Shown here: piece after piece, positions 27,840 through 38,300 of the stretch
How positions within the stretch are numbered: the stretch's first letter is position 1
Layout: every line of letters begins with the position of its first letter
Source: Nematocida homosporus
Lineage: Eukaryota; Microsporidia
Assembly: GCF_024244095.1 (NCBI RefSeq)
Contig: NW_026250689.1
Location: 210,836 to 274,835 of the forward strand
Direction of reading: 5' to 3'
DNA: 64,000 nucleotides
Notes under the pieces: generated by a model
What the model saw: the letters and a program-made list of their open reading frames with translations, nothing else
The model's database searches: none
Told to the model about the DNA's origin: nothing
Made by a program: the position numbers and the translations under genes

Positions 27840-30059
27840 ATGCGGAGTTATTTAAGTATTTGGATTGGATTATTATTGATATTATCTGCTGTAGATTGTG
27901 CTGGGACTAAAGATCGGGCTGATTCGGTCTGTGCATCACAAATGTCTATTAAAGCGATCTGTGCGGCTGAATTAGAGAAGTTTTCGGCTGAAGAGCTGTT
28001 AACGACTTTGCGTGCTAGTAAAGTAACTAGTCAGCACTTTGCCTTTGGAACACCGACTAGAAAGGGCAAAAAACTAGCACTACGGTGCTTGGAACGGCCA
28101 AAGCAGATCATTGATCGCTTCTTGGCAATGAGCCAGCCGGATGATGAGGGAGAGGGGGCATTAGACAGTGTAGAAGGTCTTGATGAGGACTTTCACTGCA
28201 ACTACCAGCGACTTATGGAAATGATTATGGCGCATCAAGAGCTGGCTAAGGATATTGAAACTTCGTTTATGCGGCATTATAAGGCCAGCTATGGAAAAGA
28301 GATGTCGGAGGGATTGAAAGAATACTTTCAAACTCGGACGGACGTTCTGTTTAATCATTTGGACCGGCAAATAGGTGTTCTGGAGTTGGTGAGTGATAAA
28401 GTAGTGATTAGAAGTTCGACTATGGCTGCACTTCTTTTGGATTTACTGGTTGATATGAAGAACAGTATGCCACCCGAGATATACGAACAAAGCAAAGGAC
28501 CATACACTGATTTAATGAAGAGAATTATGGAGCAGTTGATTGTCTATATGCTTAAGGAAAATGCCGGACTTAATGTTTTGTTGAGAAAGATAGCTAGTGT
28601 AGAGGATTTACCGATTGATATTAGTGAGCCACATGCGAACATTCAGTACTTTATTAAGGACATTCAGAATATTCAAGCTAGATATCGGGCTAATCTTGCT
28701 TTAGAACAAGCTTTGGGGATAACTGATGAGGACGATCCTAATCTATTGATTGTTGATGAGTACAATGCTATTCCCGTCACTCCATCTCCAGTTGTGTCAG
28801 AATTCAAGAACTCAATTCTTTCTATGCTAGATGATTCAGCCTTGCTTATCTTTCAGTCGAGATTGCGCGACTTGATTAAGACGAAGGTAAACTTGCTTGG
28901 AACAGTTAAAAAGGACCAACTCGGCCAAATATACATGACGCGGCCTTATTTCAAGGCAATTTACACTCTTATTGAGGAGCTGTTCGTTTTGAAGTACAAA
29001 AACATGTACTATGGCTTGCTAGTTAAGCTGCGGCCTAAAATTGCTATGGCCGACCGGCCTGTAATCCCACCCTTCTTTGAGGAGCGGGCTTTGCTGTTGG
29101 GGAAAGAGATAATCAAGTGGAATTTGTGCACGCATGATCACAAAAGTGTGGTCGGGGCCCTAGGAATTAATGAGGCTAATATGGTTCGCTTGTTGCATCA
29201 GTCACTAGATAAGATTGTTTTGAGTTACTCTTACTTGGCAAGACGGCTAGAATTTCAAAAGAAGACTAGAAACTTCTTCTGGCAGTTCCTCAAGGCCTTA
29301 AAGGAACCGAATATTTCAACGCTCATGGATTTACAAACAGTTGAAAAAGGTCTTGATCTGTCTAACGCCGAAATGAAGAAATTACTATCTCATTGCCAAA
29401 CCCTTTATAAGGGAGAGGCACGACGACTGTTTAAGGCCATTCTCAATCGAACTAATAGGCTTTCGCAATACATAAACCGACAAAAAGGTCCGGCAACAAG
29501 AACTAGGTCGTTCTTAGCTAAACTCGGCACTTATGTTAGGAAGCTCTTTGTTATTAATCCTCTCTACTTGCCTCTTCCGTATCAACAAGAACTGCGCGAT
29601 GCAATCAGTATTCTCGAGTCTAATGGCTCTAATGCTTTAATCACTCGATTAGATGCTGAAAGCCTGTCACTTAAGGAAAAACTGACCCGGTATCGACTGG
29701 TCCTTACTGAACTTCTACCGATTTACCATAAAATAGATATGCTCCTAACGTTCCTTGTTGATGAAAACGACCAAGCAAACTATCGAGCTTACCAAGAAAT
29801 GCTGAGACAGGAACTGATTGCTCTGGATCTTGAGAGTATGAAAAAGCTTCCGTTCAAGCAATACTTGAGCTCGCTTGTCCAGTCCAAGAAGCACTTTACT
29901 TCCTCTAAAGCCACCCAAGAGTATCTTAGCGAAATCAAGCAAGCCATTGAAGAAACCCGCAAGGCAATCAGTTGTGCCAAACAAGATAAAAAAGCAGCCA
30001 AAGTCAATGCTCAGCCTGATGATATCTTAGATAAGCAAGATATAAAAAAGAAGCTATGA
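27840..30059 (+). CDS. Secreted alpha-helical protein of unknown function
   Basis: A 739-residue protein with a clear cleavable signal peptide (residues 1-21, WIGLLLILSAVDCAG) and no other membrane segment. The rest is predicted all-helical with many Leu/Lys/Arg heptads and few cysteines (most within the first 120 residues). The C-terminus is strongly basic, ending KKKL; this is not a KDEL-type signal. It opens a 12-kb island of exported genes. A CArG-like site lies 36 bp upstream. I recognise no domain; a secreted effector or spore-wall/polar-tube-associated role is only a guess. The gene is complete and uninterrupted. Confidence 0.85.
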   Translation: MRSYLSIWIGLLLILSAVDCAGTKDRADSVCASQMSIKAICAAELEKFSAEELLTTLRASKVTSQHFAFGTPTRKGKKLALRCLERPKQIIDRFLAMSQPDDEGEGALDSVEGLDEDFHCNYQRLMEMIMAHQELAKDIETSFMRHYKASYGKEMSEGLKEYFQTRTDVLFNHLDRQIGVLELVSDKVVIRSSTMAALLLDLLVDMKNSMPPEIYEQSKGPYTDLMKRIMEQLIVYMLKENAGLNVLLRKIASVEDLPIDISEPHANIQYFIKDIQNIQARYRANLALEQALGITDEDDPNLLIVDEYNAIPVTPSPVVSEFKNSILSMLDDSALLIFQSRLRDLIKTKVNLLGTVKKDQLGQIYMTRPYFKAIYTLIEELFVLKYKNMYYGLLVKLRPKIAMADRPVIPPFFEERALLLGKEIIKWNLCTHDHKSVVGALGINEANMVRLLHQSLDKIVLSYSYLARRLEFQKKTRNFFWQFLKALKEPNISTLMDLQTVEKGLDLSNAEMKKLLSHCQTLYKGEARRLFKAILNRTNRLSQYINRQKGPATRTRSFLAKLGTYVRKLFVINPLYLPLPYQQELRDAISILESNGSNALITRLDAESLSLKEKLTRYRLVLTELLPIYHKIDMLLTFLVDENDQANYRAYQEMLRQELIALDLESMKKLPFKQYLSSLVQSKKHFTSSKATQEYLSEIKQAIEETRKAISCAKQDKKAAKVNAQPDDILDKQDIKKKL

Positions 30060-30337
30060 AAAGCTAGTATGCAGAATATTACACTAACAAGCAATAGGAT
30101 GGCGTTTTAAATAAATCCCATTAATTTTATGCTCATATCATATCATACCAGCCCTGCCTAACCCAATTAGGGCGTGTCTTTTCTTTAAAGGTTAACCGCA
30201 GCGAACAAGATGCGCTAGATTGTTTGATTTGGTATTAAGCTGCTTTATTGATAAGAAGGAAGCTGTTGTTCACTAAAAGATAAAGTTGAATTTGGGATAG
30301 ATAATTGATTGGTTGTTTTTGCTTCTAAATTAGAAAA
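30060..30337. other. Spacer upstream of the broken 7-TM gene
   Basis: AT-rich unique sequence with no open frame of interest. The promoter dyad of the next gene follows directly. Confidence 0.45.
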
Positions 30338-30353
30338 TTTCCTAATATGGTAA
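30338..30353 (+). promoter_or_regulatory. CArG/P-box-like element of the broken 7-TM gene
   Basis: TTTCCTAATATGGTAA, 41 bp before the ATG at 30395. It contains CC-TAATAT-GG, an exact CArG box. An ATG within the site itself (30347) is in frame but is unlikely to be the start. Confidence 0.7.
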
Positions 30354-30394
30354 TTTTGTTGTTATGTACTTTCAACCGATTTTTTGCATCAAAT

Positions 30395-32558
30395 ATGTTT
30401 AATCAAAAGACAAGAGCTATTGTCAAACTACATATGCTGTTATGTATGTGTTTGCTTATTTTGAGTTGTCAAGGAGCTAGTGCCGCAAGCCAACCTAACA
30501 CGGCAGTAATAATTCCCCCAACATTGATGGATTTGGCCAATAATAACTTCATTTGGGCTCAAAACAGACTAGAACAGATTAATAAGGCCAATGATGGCGA
30601 TGAAATGACTCTAAATGATGCCGACGCCTTCATCGAATCCGGGTTTTATGCAGAATTGGGATTCGAGCAAGATGATTTAGACCGAGTTAAGCGTATAGCA
30701 TCTCTGCTAAAGGGTCTATTTATACAAACTAATATGACTAAAATCGATGCATCCTATAATATAAATGATGTCCCCGAGCTTATAGTTTTATACCATGCTT
30801 TAAATCGCAACCTAAAAGGGGAAAACCCAAAGACCCCTACAACCATCGATTCCAAGCATAAACGCTTCGTTGAAAACCTGGCCATGTTCGTTTATTCAGC
30901 TATTTATTTAAAGGATAATACGCCAGATGGTTTTGATCTATTTGAAAAAAGATGCTTAGGATCTTCAGAATATGCCAACATTACCGGAGCCCCATTAGAC
31001 AATGATAAGCAACCTTTATTCTCAGGGGACTATCGCACATTTATTCGCACGAAGGAGCAGATTTCCTCCTTGGAAAATAGTCCTCTCCTTAAATACGCCC
31101 ACCCAATCAACACTGGGATTTATCTTAAGGGTTTAAAATATACCTATTGTCGTGCCCCGGGGAAGGGATAGTACCTTTCAACCAAACATATTCGACTAAA
31201 GACCGATTTTGAAGAGGACGATGGGAGAATTTATTCAACTCTGCTTCTTCGGGAGTCTCAGATATGTTACTATAGCTTAGGTTCTCTTTATCGTACGTCA
31301 TCTTGAGATCTAGAATTCGCTCTTCTCACAAACTCAGATTATATTTATATCCTGAGATTGTGATTTCTAATTCAAGATTTAATCGCGTTCGCTGCGATCA
31401 GTGCCAAGCCGATAAGTATTCCAGAACTTTGCCCCTGTAGATAACTTACTTTGAAGTGGAGGCCGGCGAGGACACCACACCTATAATAAGAAAGAAAGGA
31501 CGATCAATATAGTCGATATAGACCCCAGCAATCCATTGGTTTACCCGAAACTTTTCCCTACAGGCATATCCGATCAGACTTGGCTGTCTTTTACTATTGC
31601 TGCTCGTTTAAGAAATGCTAAAGATAATGAATACGCCATGGTGGCCAATGATAAGAACTATCGGATTGTTCGAGTTATACTAGACCCCACGAGATCCTCT
31701 TCCGATTCTAGCTCCGCAGCTTCAAGCCTACTCAAACTAGCCACTGGTGTTTTAGTCGGTACTGTTGTACTTGCCAGTGGATTTATAGTTTCTGTGCTCA
31801 GTGCCAATTTCGCTTCTATCAGTGCGTTTTCATACATAACAGAGCCCGCTGTCATACTAGTCACGGCAACGGTCTTTTCTCTTATGCTTCTATTCCTCGG
31901 AAACCTCTCAAGCACTAGCTCTACCAAGATCCGTCCATTTGCATACGGCCTCTTTAGCGCACTTATGGTTTCACTAACTATTGTCCTATCGCTTATCGTT
32001 TTTTACCAAACAATCAGCTATTCTAAGCAGTCTGGAGATAATGGTATGATTGTAGCCAATGTCATTATTTTGGTCTATCAGGCAATATCATTCTTCTCGA
32101 TCTGTTTATGTTTGGCCATCAGAGGATTACTTAACAAGTTTGCCAAGGGTATAACTAGACGAGTCCATTGGATGCTCTATGTCATGGCATTCCTATTGAC
32201 TCTTCCTGTTCCAATCCTTTCTATCTGCGGCTTGCTATTTGATGCTCAAGTTCTTCTCAACTCTCATATTCTAACGGTTGCTGCTATTCTCTTTGCCGCA
32301 GCTGCATTCATCCATGTCTTTGGCCACTGGTTTAATGAAGATATATCTGAAGACGGCAGCATATCTAAGCGAGATTCTAAAGACACTATGGTCAAAATAA
32401 TTAAGTTACTGATCCTTCTCAGTATCATGACCGCATTGCTTGCATTCGCAGCCTGGGCCATCAGCTACTACACCATCCGGTCTGAATCGCACGCCTATAC
32501 TGGTTCTTTAATTGAGAAGGTCTCCCGCTATCTAAAGTTCATCCCACAGCCCAACTAA
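30395..32558 (+). pseudogene. Broken 7-TM family gene: 5' half (30395-31171) and 3' half (31455-32558)
   Basis: The 5' half starts at the ATG at 30395 (MFNQK, the same first five residues as the 50314 gene), with a signal peptide (LLCMCLLILSCQGASA) and a soluble domain of about 220 residues. It stops at TAG 31169-31171, but the same frame stays open and protein-like to 31303 (KTDFEEDDGRIYSTLLLRES). The 3' half is a different frame, open from 31455, with no ATG before 31638. It encodes seven membrane segments homologous to the intact 39305-40489 protein (VHWMLYVMAFLLTLPVPI against VYYVLYMLSFWLATLIPI; the DAQVLLNSH segment matches DASILAKSH). A premature stop plus a frame change indicate a decaying gene; a two-gene or spliced alternative is less likely. 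The promoter dyad is intact. Confidence 0.6.
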
Positions 32559-32825
32559 TCCAACCAATCCAACTAATCCAACTATTCGGAATAAATCAAT
32601 CTTAATCCATATTGTTATTTAACTTAAACTCTATCTACTAGATAGATTATTAAGAGCTGTGTTATTTTAAATCTAAAAACAAGAAGCTAAGCTTACCATA
32701 ATTTGGAAAGAGTCTATGATCATTTAATATTTCATTTTGGTTAAGTTAAGTTGGGTTAAGTTATGTTAGTATGTCTAAATAATTAGATATGTAATTGAGT
32801 TAAGACAGAGTACTGGTTTATTGGG

Positions 32826-34418
32826 TTAGTTGGATGGAGTTGGAGCTGGTCGGGTGATTCTGGCATGAAGTAGCTTCAAGGAACTAAAATCGAGTTTCAG
32901 GATCTCAGTTTTGATCTGCTTAATGACTTTGTGATGAAGCTTTTGATAGGTTTTTTTGATATGTCTTCTAATCTTGTGTAAGCTTTTCAGTTGATGGCTG
33001 ATATCGTTGATAACGGGAGTACACCATTCTCTGTACTCTGAGGTCTGGTTTGGTTGATTAAAGAGTTTTTGGGTTAGCAAGGCCAGCTGATTCTGATGAT
33101 GTAGATAGGCTATATGAATAATCTCATCTAATTCGTCAGTCACTTTCGAGTCTTTCTTGCTTAGAACGTTGCGGAAAATGGTGATTAGCATTTTGACTTC
33201 GCTTGGGTCATAGGGAGAGTTGGAATCGACATTGAGGAAGTACTCGAGGACGCCCCGAAGGAAGAGCAACTTAGCATTATATTTGTCAGATATGTAGATT
33301 AACCTAGAACGAGTTTCAGTGGCTGCGGTGTTATCTAGTACATCTGCCCGAGCACTTAGAGTTTGAACGAAAGAAATAGTGTTATTGATAGAATTAAGGG
33401 CTGCTCTGAGAAGCTTGCCGTTGGCTAGTATATCATTACGTAGTTGCTTCCAAAAAGACCAGTCAATTACAGTAATTGACATATATTTCTGGATGAAGTC
33501 TTGGAATGCAGTATCAAGCCACACTACCGGGCTGTGTCTACTCGGTTGTGCATTATGGCAGGATTCCAAACAACTAACGGACCAGATAGACTCATAAGTC
33601 TGCTGAAAGCCATGGGAGATCAGGATTGCGTATTCATCCAATAGTCTCATTAGCACTAAGTTAGGTCGTTCTGTTGCAATTTGAGCATCCGGGTCATTTG
33701 ATCTCTTAATATAGTAGATAAGCTGTTCTTTGATAAACACAAACTTCGAGATAGACTTTTCTACTTCGCTAAAGACATGTCGCATATCAGATCGAGCATT
33801 AATGCACTGGGATATGCCACTAAATAGAGCGCCAGGAGTATATTGAGTCGTGGTGGGCGGAATCTGGGAAATGCCCCAAATAAGGTGCAGTTGCTCAAAA
33901 TGATCTGTGCCGGCCAGGCTGCCCATTAGAAAAAGTGGACGAGAAGCTGCGCTTATTCGTGCTTTACGTGGATTAGCAAACAGAAAGCCCAGGATGTCCT
34001 TAAGATAGCCATTGCGTTGAGCTATGGCCGCATCTTTAGCGATGTTTCTCTTGGTGCTTATTGAGCGCTTGGATATCTCCAAGAGCGGCGCTGCTTCAAT
34101 AGCCGAGGCCAGAGACGGAGCATTGGATACGACTCTAGTGGTATCGCCAAATTGAACACCCACACTCAAGTCATATTTTATTCCAGCCGGCGCGGTATCT
34201 TTCGGCGTCTTAATCGACATTGGCAAGGCTACCGAATCTTGGTCTACATAAGTGGGATTAGACCAGGTCGGGGCTATAGTCGGCCCAAATGGCAAGGCGT
34301 TGCCCATGCTCAGTGTTGTACCAATAGCCGCCACTCCACTGACTGCTGCCCCCAAAACCTGGTTGGCACCTAGCAATAAGCCTAGAGTCATCAGCTGTGT
34401 TATGCTCAGCAACCACAT
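32826..34418 (-). CDS. Secreted alpha-helical protein of unknown function
   Basis: A 530-residue protein with an N-terminal signal peptide (LLSITQLMTLGLLLGANQVLG) followed by a small Gly/Ala/Thr/Pro-rich segment and a mostly helical body with Lys-rich heptads near the C-terminus (KIRRHIKKTYQKLHHKVIKQIK). Four cysteines are scattered around residues 203-303. It resembles the 27840-30059 protein in plan (signal plus helical body), but I could not align them convincingly. Upstream only a half-site (TTTCCTCAGGCAAT, shortened spacing, near 34453) resembles the CArG element. Function unknown. Confidence 0.8.
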   Translation of the reverse strand: MWLLSITQLMTLGLLLGANQVLGAAVSGVAAIGTTLSMGNALPFGPTIAPTWSNPTYVDQDSVALPMSIKTPKDTAPAGIKYDLSVGVQFGDTTRVVSNAPSLASAIEAAPLLEISKRSISTKRNIAKDAAIAQRNGYLKDILGFLFANPRKARISAASRPLFLMGSLAGTDHFEQLHLIWGISQIPPTTTQYTPGALFSGISQCINARSDMRHVFSEVEKSISKFVFIKEQLIYYIKRSNDPDAQIATERPNLVLMRLLDEYAILISHGFQQTYESIWSVSCLESCHNAQPSRHSPVVWLDTAFQDFIQKYMSITVIDWSFWKQLRNDILANGKLLRAALNSINNTISFVQTLSARADVLDNTAATETRSRLIYISDKYNAKLLFLRGVLEYFLNVDSNSPYDPSEVKMLITIFRNVLSKKDSKVTDELDEIIHIAYLHHQNQLALLTQKLFNQPNQTSEYREWCTPVINDISHQLKSLHKIRRHIKKTYQKLHHKVIKQIKTEILKLDFSSLKLLHARITRPAPTPSN

Positions 34419-34669
34419 TAGGAATTATAGCAACACGCAGGCTTATATACTTTTTCCTCAGGCAATCATTTGATAGGCTGTTAATATTCTGCCAATCTAA
34501 TATTAACTTAATTTCAGCCCAACTAAACTCCATCAATTGATCAATAACTTATCATTATCAGCCAATCCAACCCAGCACAGTCCATCGCATTCCAAGATAC
34601 ACAGCCGGACAAGACATAAGAAGCATCAGATAGTATTTAGGTCGTTCCTACCTCAATCCAACCCATCCT

Positions 34670-36763
34670 ATGCTAGTCTTTTATATAATTATTGTGTGTT
34701 TACCCTCTATGAAGGAAGTACAGCCCGCTAAGGGAAGAAGAAGGACGGTTATGCATCCTAAAGAAACAGCCCAAGAAAAAGCCAGAAGAAGCTCAGTGGT
34801 GGCCAAAAACACCTCTCGAGAGTTCCTTTGCAACATTCAGGCCACGATCCAAAGTCTACTTGACCAGGAAGATACGACCAAGAACAAGACTATTACAGTG
34901 GAGGATTCAGGGCCAAAGCGATATCAGTTGGAAATGCACAATGGAAAGCCAGCCTGGATAGAAGGCAACTACACAATTTCAACCCTTCTACAGGAGTTAG
35001 CTTTAGTAGACATAAACTTTCGCACAGTTATTGTGCCAGAGGACCGGCTAAACGAAGATCCAATGGCCAGACTGACTCGGCTTATTAAAAACTGCTTCTG
35101 GAAGAATCTGCGACGAGTGCTAGATAAGGATGGGCTAAAGTTAGCCCTAATTGACACCAAAATCAAGCGGGTTGAGTATTTTCTTTATGTGCCGGCCGCA
35201 GATGCAGCTGCCTGTTCGTACTACAAGAACCTAGAAAGTGCTCTAAAAGCCGATTCATTTCAGATCAAGCTTTTGAAAATCACCTTGCAAAAGAACAGCC
35301 CCGGAATCTTCTTTGGTGATACATTTGCGTCACGCGAAGTTCTTTGTAATACATCGCCGGGTCTACTGACTCTGTCTACCCGTCGTTTTCGTCTCTCGAG
35401 TAGTGAGTCGCCTTCTCTTAGTGCGCCTGAGCGGCTAGGTAGTTGGCACAATCCTATTATTAGCCGAAGTGCTACAGTGGTGGCGGAAGATGGACCTTGC
35501 CCCTTTTATGTTCCTGGTGGGCGGTTCAATGAAATGTATGGCTGGGATTCGTACTTCATTGCCAAAGGCCTTATTCATTCGGGAGAGCTAGGAGAGGCCA
35601 TGTGTATCGCGGAGAATCTGCGCTATCAAATAGATTCGTATGGAAAGATTCTTAATGCTAACCGAAGCTACTATCTGTTTAGAGGCAATCCGCCACTGTT
35701 CTCAACTCTGATCGACGAGGTGATTGAGCAATTGGGTCCCGACGAAAGAGAGACACATGCTGCCTGGATTGAAAGCTGTCTGGATGCCGCCCTTAAGGAG
35801 TACAAGTATTTTGATCGGGGCTACAACGCCGAGCTTGGGCTTACTCGCCATGCACCTGGCGGCAAAGGCATTCCAATGGAAACTGAAGAGGGCCATTTCT
35901 ATTCAGCTATTCGTACTTATGTTCCAGGAGCGACCGACTGGACGGTTAGTGAGCTTGAGGCCTACATTGAGAGGTACAACCGCGAGGAGGAGACTAGTGT
36001 TATGCTTGAAACTTATTTACAGCACGACCGGGCAGTCAGAGAGTCAGGCCACGATAACTCCAAACGAGTAGAAGGCTTAGCTGCAGATCTTTACACCGTC
36101 GATCTTAACTCTTTACTGTACAAGACCGAAATGGACATTCTTCGCCATCGTGACATACCCGAGCTACAAGCGAAAGCCGCCCAAAGAAAAGCGGCAATTA
36201 ACACAATCCTCTGGAATGGCACAGCATATTACGACTATAATATGCACACCAAGGAACTATCTAAGTATAAAGGAGCGTCTACTCTCTATCCTTTGTTTAG
36301 TCGAGCAGCAGATCCGGAAAAGGCAAAGATCCTCATTGCGAATCTTGATGATTTGGTGGGTCCGGGTGGGATCCTAACTGGAACGAAAGAGAGCTGCCTT
36401 CGCGAGCCGGGTGAGCCGCAAAGACAGTGGGACTATCCTTATGGCTGGGCTCCTCACCAAATGCTTGCCTGGGTAGGTCTTATCAACTACAACGAGCACG
36501 CGCGAGCGCGCAATCTAGCCCTTCGGTGGTGTACCATGGTAGGTCGGATCTTCTCTCAATACAACGGCGCTGTGACTGAAAAGTACAACGTTGAAGTGGG
36601 GTCGCATAAAGTTGAAGCCGAGTATGGCAACATTGGGGCTGAGATTGAGTACGTGCCTAGGGAGGGCTTTGGCTGGACGAACACCTCCTGGCTAGTTGGT
36701 CTGGCGCTTTTGAATGAAACAAGCCGAAGAGAGTTATATGCACGCATTAACCTCGGCCAGTAA
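34670..36763 (+). CDS. NTH1: Neutral (Nth1-type) trehalase, GH37
   Basis: Hydrolyses trehalose to two glucose; trehalose breakdown has been linked to microsporidian spore germination. Signature 1, PGGRFNEMYGWDSYF, starts at residue 282; signature 2, QWDYPYGWAPHQ, at about 586. The segment DTTKNKTITVEDSGPK near residues 66-81 corresponds to the Ca2+-binding loop region of fungal neutral trehalases, and KARRSS near residue 38 resembles their PKA/14-3-3 site, though the N-terminus is much shorter than in yeast. The first 13 residues are hydrophobic (MLVFYIIIVCLPS); starting instead at the ATG at 34709 or 34751 would give a cytosolic protein. Which start is used decides its location. Stop TAA at 36761. 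Confidence 0.93.
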   Translation: MLVFYIIIVCLPSMKEVQPAKGRRRTVMHPKETAQEKARRSSVVAKNTSREFLCNIQATIQSLLDQEDTTKNKTITVEDSGPKRYQLEMHNGKPAWIEGNYTISTLLQELALVDINFRTVIVPEDRLNEDPMARLTRLIKNCFWKNLRRVLDKDGLKLALIDTKIKRVEYFLYVPAADAAACSYYKNLESALKADSFQIKLLKITLQKNSPGIFFGDTFASREVLCNTSPGLLTLSTRRFRLSSSESPSLSAPERLGSWHNPIISRSATVVAEDGPCPFYVPGGRFNEMYGWDSYFIAKGLIHSGELGEAMCIAENLRYQIDSYGKILNANRSYYLFRGNPPLFSTLIDEVIEQLGPDERETHAAWIESCLDAALKEYKYFDRGYNAELGLTRHAPGGKGIPMETEEGHFYSAIRTYVPGATDWTVSELEAYIERYNREEETSVMLETYLQHDRAVRESGHDNSKRVEGLAADLYTVDLNSLLYKTEMDILRHRDIPELQAKAAQRKAAINTILWNGTAYYDYNMHTKELSKYKGASTLYPLFSRAADPEKAKILIANLDDLVGPGGILTGTKESCLREPGEPQRQWDYPYGWAPHQMLAWVGLINYNEHARARNLALRWCTMVGRIFSQYNGAVTEKYNVEVGSHKVEAEYGNIGAEIEYVPREGFGWTNTSWLVGLALLNETSRRELYARINLGQ

Positions 36764-36935
36764 TTCTAACCCAATAGGGACAATAAACACTTTTAGGCAC
36801 AATATATCTTAATCATCCAATTATATAGCAGCTGTGCGGCCTTAGGCCAGTACGAACTTGTAATTTATTCTATAACTCTAATAAACTGGTTGCTATTTAT
36901 GCCTTATCAACTATCCAAGTCTAGCCACAATAGCT

Positions 36936-38300
36936 CTAACGGAACCAGCTCGATAAATAGGCAGGAATGAAGCCTCGGCGCGTGGGTTTGGGCAGTATAT
37001 TTTCAAGTCCAAAGATACTGGCTCCAAAAAAGGCGTATCCCCAACTTTGACCGAAGCAATAGGCCAAAACCAGATCTATCAAGTGGCCAACGATATCGGA
37101 GTATCTTTGGCAACGGCTGGCAGCCAAGATAAAAAGGCCTAGAAAAACCGTATTTGGTAGGGACAAATGCCAGTCCGGCCTACCGATTTTAAGCCGGCTA
37201 GTCCGCAGTAACTTACTATAGTTGTCCAAACTGCCTTTAAGCCAGTCTTTTAGTTGTTGCGGGAAGGTCTGAAGGGAGAGGTAGGTGTTGGCCGCACTGG
37301 ACCATAATGAACTTTCTGGCCCGCGCATGAAGTCTTTACCGGTTGCCTTCTCGCCATTGACCTCAAAGCCTTCTCCGCCTACTGGCTTGCGCTGGAGAAT
37401 AGTTAGGAACACGCCAGTTTTGAAATGCTTCAAGTAAAACCGACTGTCCTGATGAATGGGTAAGCCAAGCGATGGTGTTCCTTCTTCACGAATGAGCACA
37501 AACTGTGAATGTTCAGAAGGTGTTGGCGTGCAAGAGACTTCTTGGTTTGTGATAGTTAGGGGCGAAGCTACATCAAATGTCTGCAGAAACTCACTGCTCT
37601 CTAGATGTTCCAAATGCACAATCATCCCACTAACTAATGGAATTGCGGGCGGCGGGTTGCCTTCGTGTCCTTCTATATAGAGCCGCCAGAAAGACTCTTC
37701 TTCCGTTGCAAAGACCGTTCTAAATCCACTGCCCATCTTGCCGCCATACTCACCATAGAAAGACTTACCTGGCTTGATTCTAAACCCTTTACTCTGTAAA
37801 CGCACCAAGTCCGTGGAGAGCAAAGCCGGGCCTAAGTTATTTCTTGCTGGCCATCCAAAAGACCCAATAGCCAGTACAGCGGCTACAGCAATCGGCCAAG
37901 CGCTTCTTCGCCGTAGAGACAAAGCAACAGCTCGGCCAAAGCCAAGCGGAGAAACCATTGGCACCGCCACCGCCAACCAGCTGAGCACTGAGTATTTCTC
38001 AGAAAGAACTCCAAGAAGCAGCCCTAATGTCTCACTTGAGGCCGTCCACGGAATGTTTTCTTCATTCAGTAGCAGATAGAGGAGAGGTGCGCTCTTGGCA
38101 ATATTATTGCCAACTACTAAACAGGACAAGATAGCCCCAACAATGCCGGATATTTGGTGGGCGTGACCACTCACTCCATAAAGACGCTCAGCCAGCCATT
38201 GCACCGGCAGAGAACATGGGATGTCTATTACATCAACCCCAGAAAGAAGACTTGCTAGAACAACCGTGCAGATACCTGCACTAACAAAACGCTGCCTCAT
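36936..38300 (-). CDS. Protein O-mannosyltransferase-like membrane protein with MIR domain, apparent pseudoenzyme
   Basis: PMTs transfer mannose from dolichol-P-mannose to Ser/Thr in the ER lumen. This 454-residue protein is much shorter than typical PMTs (about 700-850). Residues 1-170 hold four or five membrane segments resembling PMT segments (SETLGLLLGVLSEKYSVLSW against the conserved LGLALSSKWVGLF; GPALLS against the GDAFMS region). A luminal part at about 205-335 contains a MIR-like repeat ending SPLTITNQEVSC, the PMT signature (PLTxxNQEVxC). Two or three further segments end the protein. The catalytic Asp-Glu pair expected in the first loop is not recognisable; the nearest text is SGVDVIDIPCSL. 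It could be a regulator or chaperone derived from a PMT. No CArG dyad upstream. Confidence 0.7.
   Translation of the reverse strand: MRQRFVSAGICTVVLASLLSGVDVIDIPCSLPVQWLAERLYGVSGHAHQISGIVGAILSCLVVGNNIAKSAPLLYLLLNEENIPWTASSETLGLLLGVLSEKYSVLSWLAVAVPMVSPLGFGRAVALSLRRRSAWPIAVAAVLAIGSFGWPARNNLGPALLSTDLVRLQSKGFRIKPGKSFYGEYGGKMGSGFRTVFATEEESFWRLYIEGHEGNPPPAIPLVSGMIVHLEHLESSEFLQTFDVASPLTITNQEVSCTPTPSEHSQFVLIREEGTPSLGLPIHQDSRFYLKHFKTGVFLTILQRKPVGGEGFEVNGEKATGKDFMRGPESSLWSSAANTYLSLQTFPQQLKDWLKGSLDNYSKLLRTSRLKIGRPDWHLSLPNTVFLGLFILAASRCQRYSDIVGHLIDLVLAYCFGQSWGYAFFGASIFGLENILPKPTRRGFIPAYLSSWFR

Noticed and set aside
34450..34466. TTTCCTCAGGCAAT as a CArG site for the 34418 gene
   Set aside because: The spacing between CC and GG is 3 instead of 6, so I treat it only as a possible half-site.
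34258..34536. 92-codon minus-strand frame over the start of the 34418 gene
   Set aside because: It overlaps the real signal-peptide region in another frame and has no coding character of its own.
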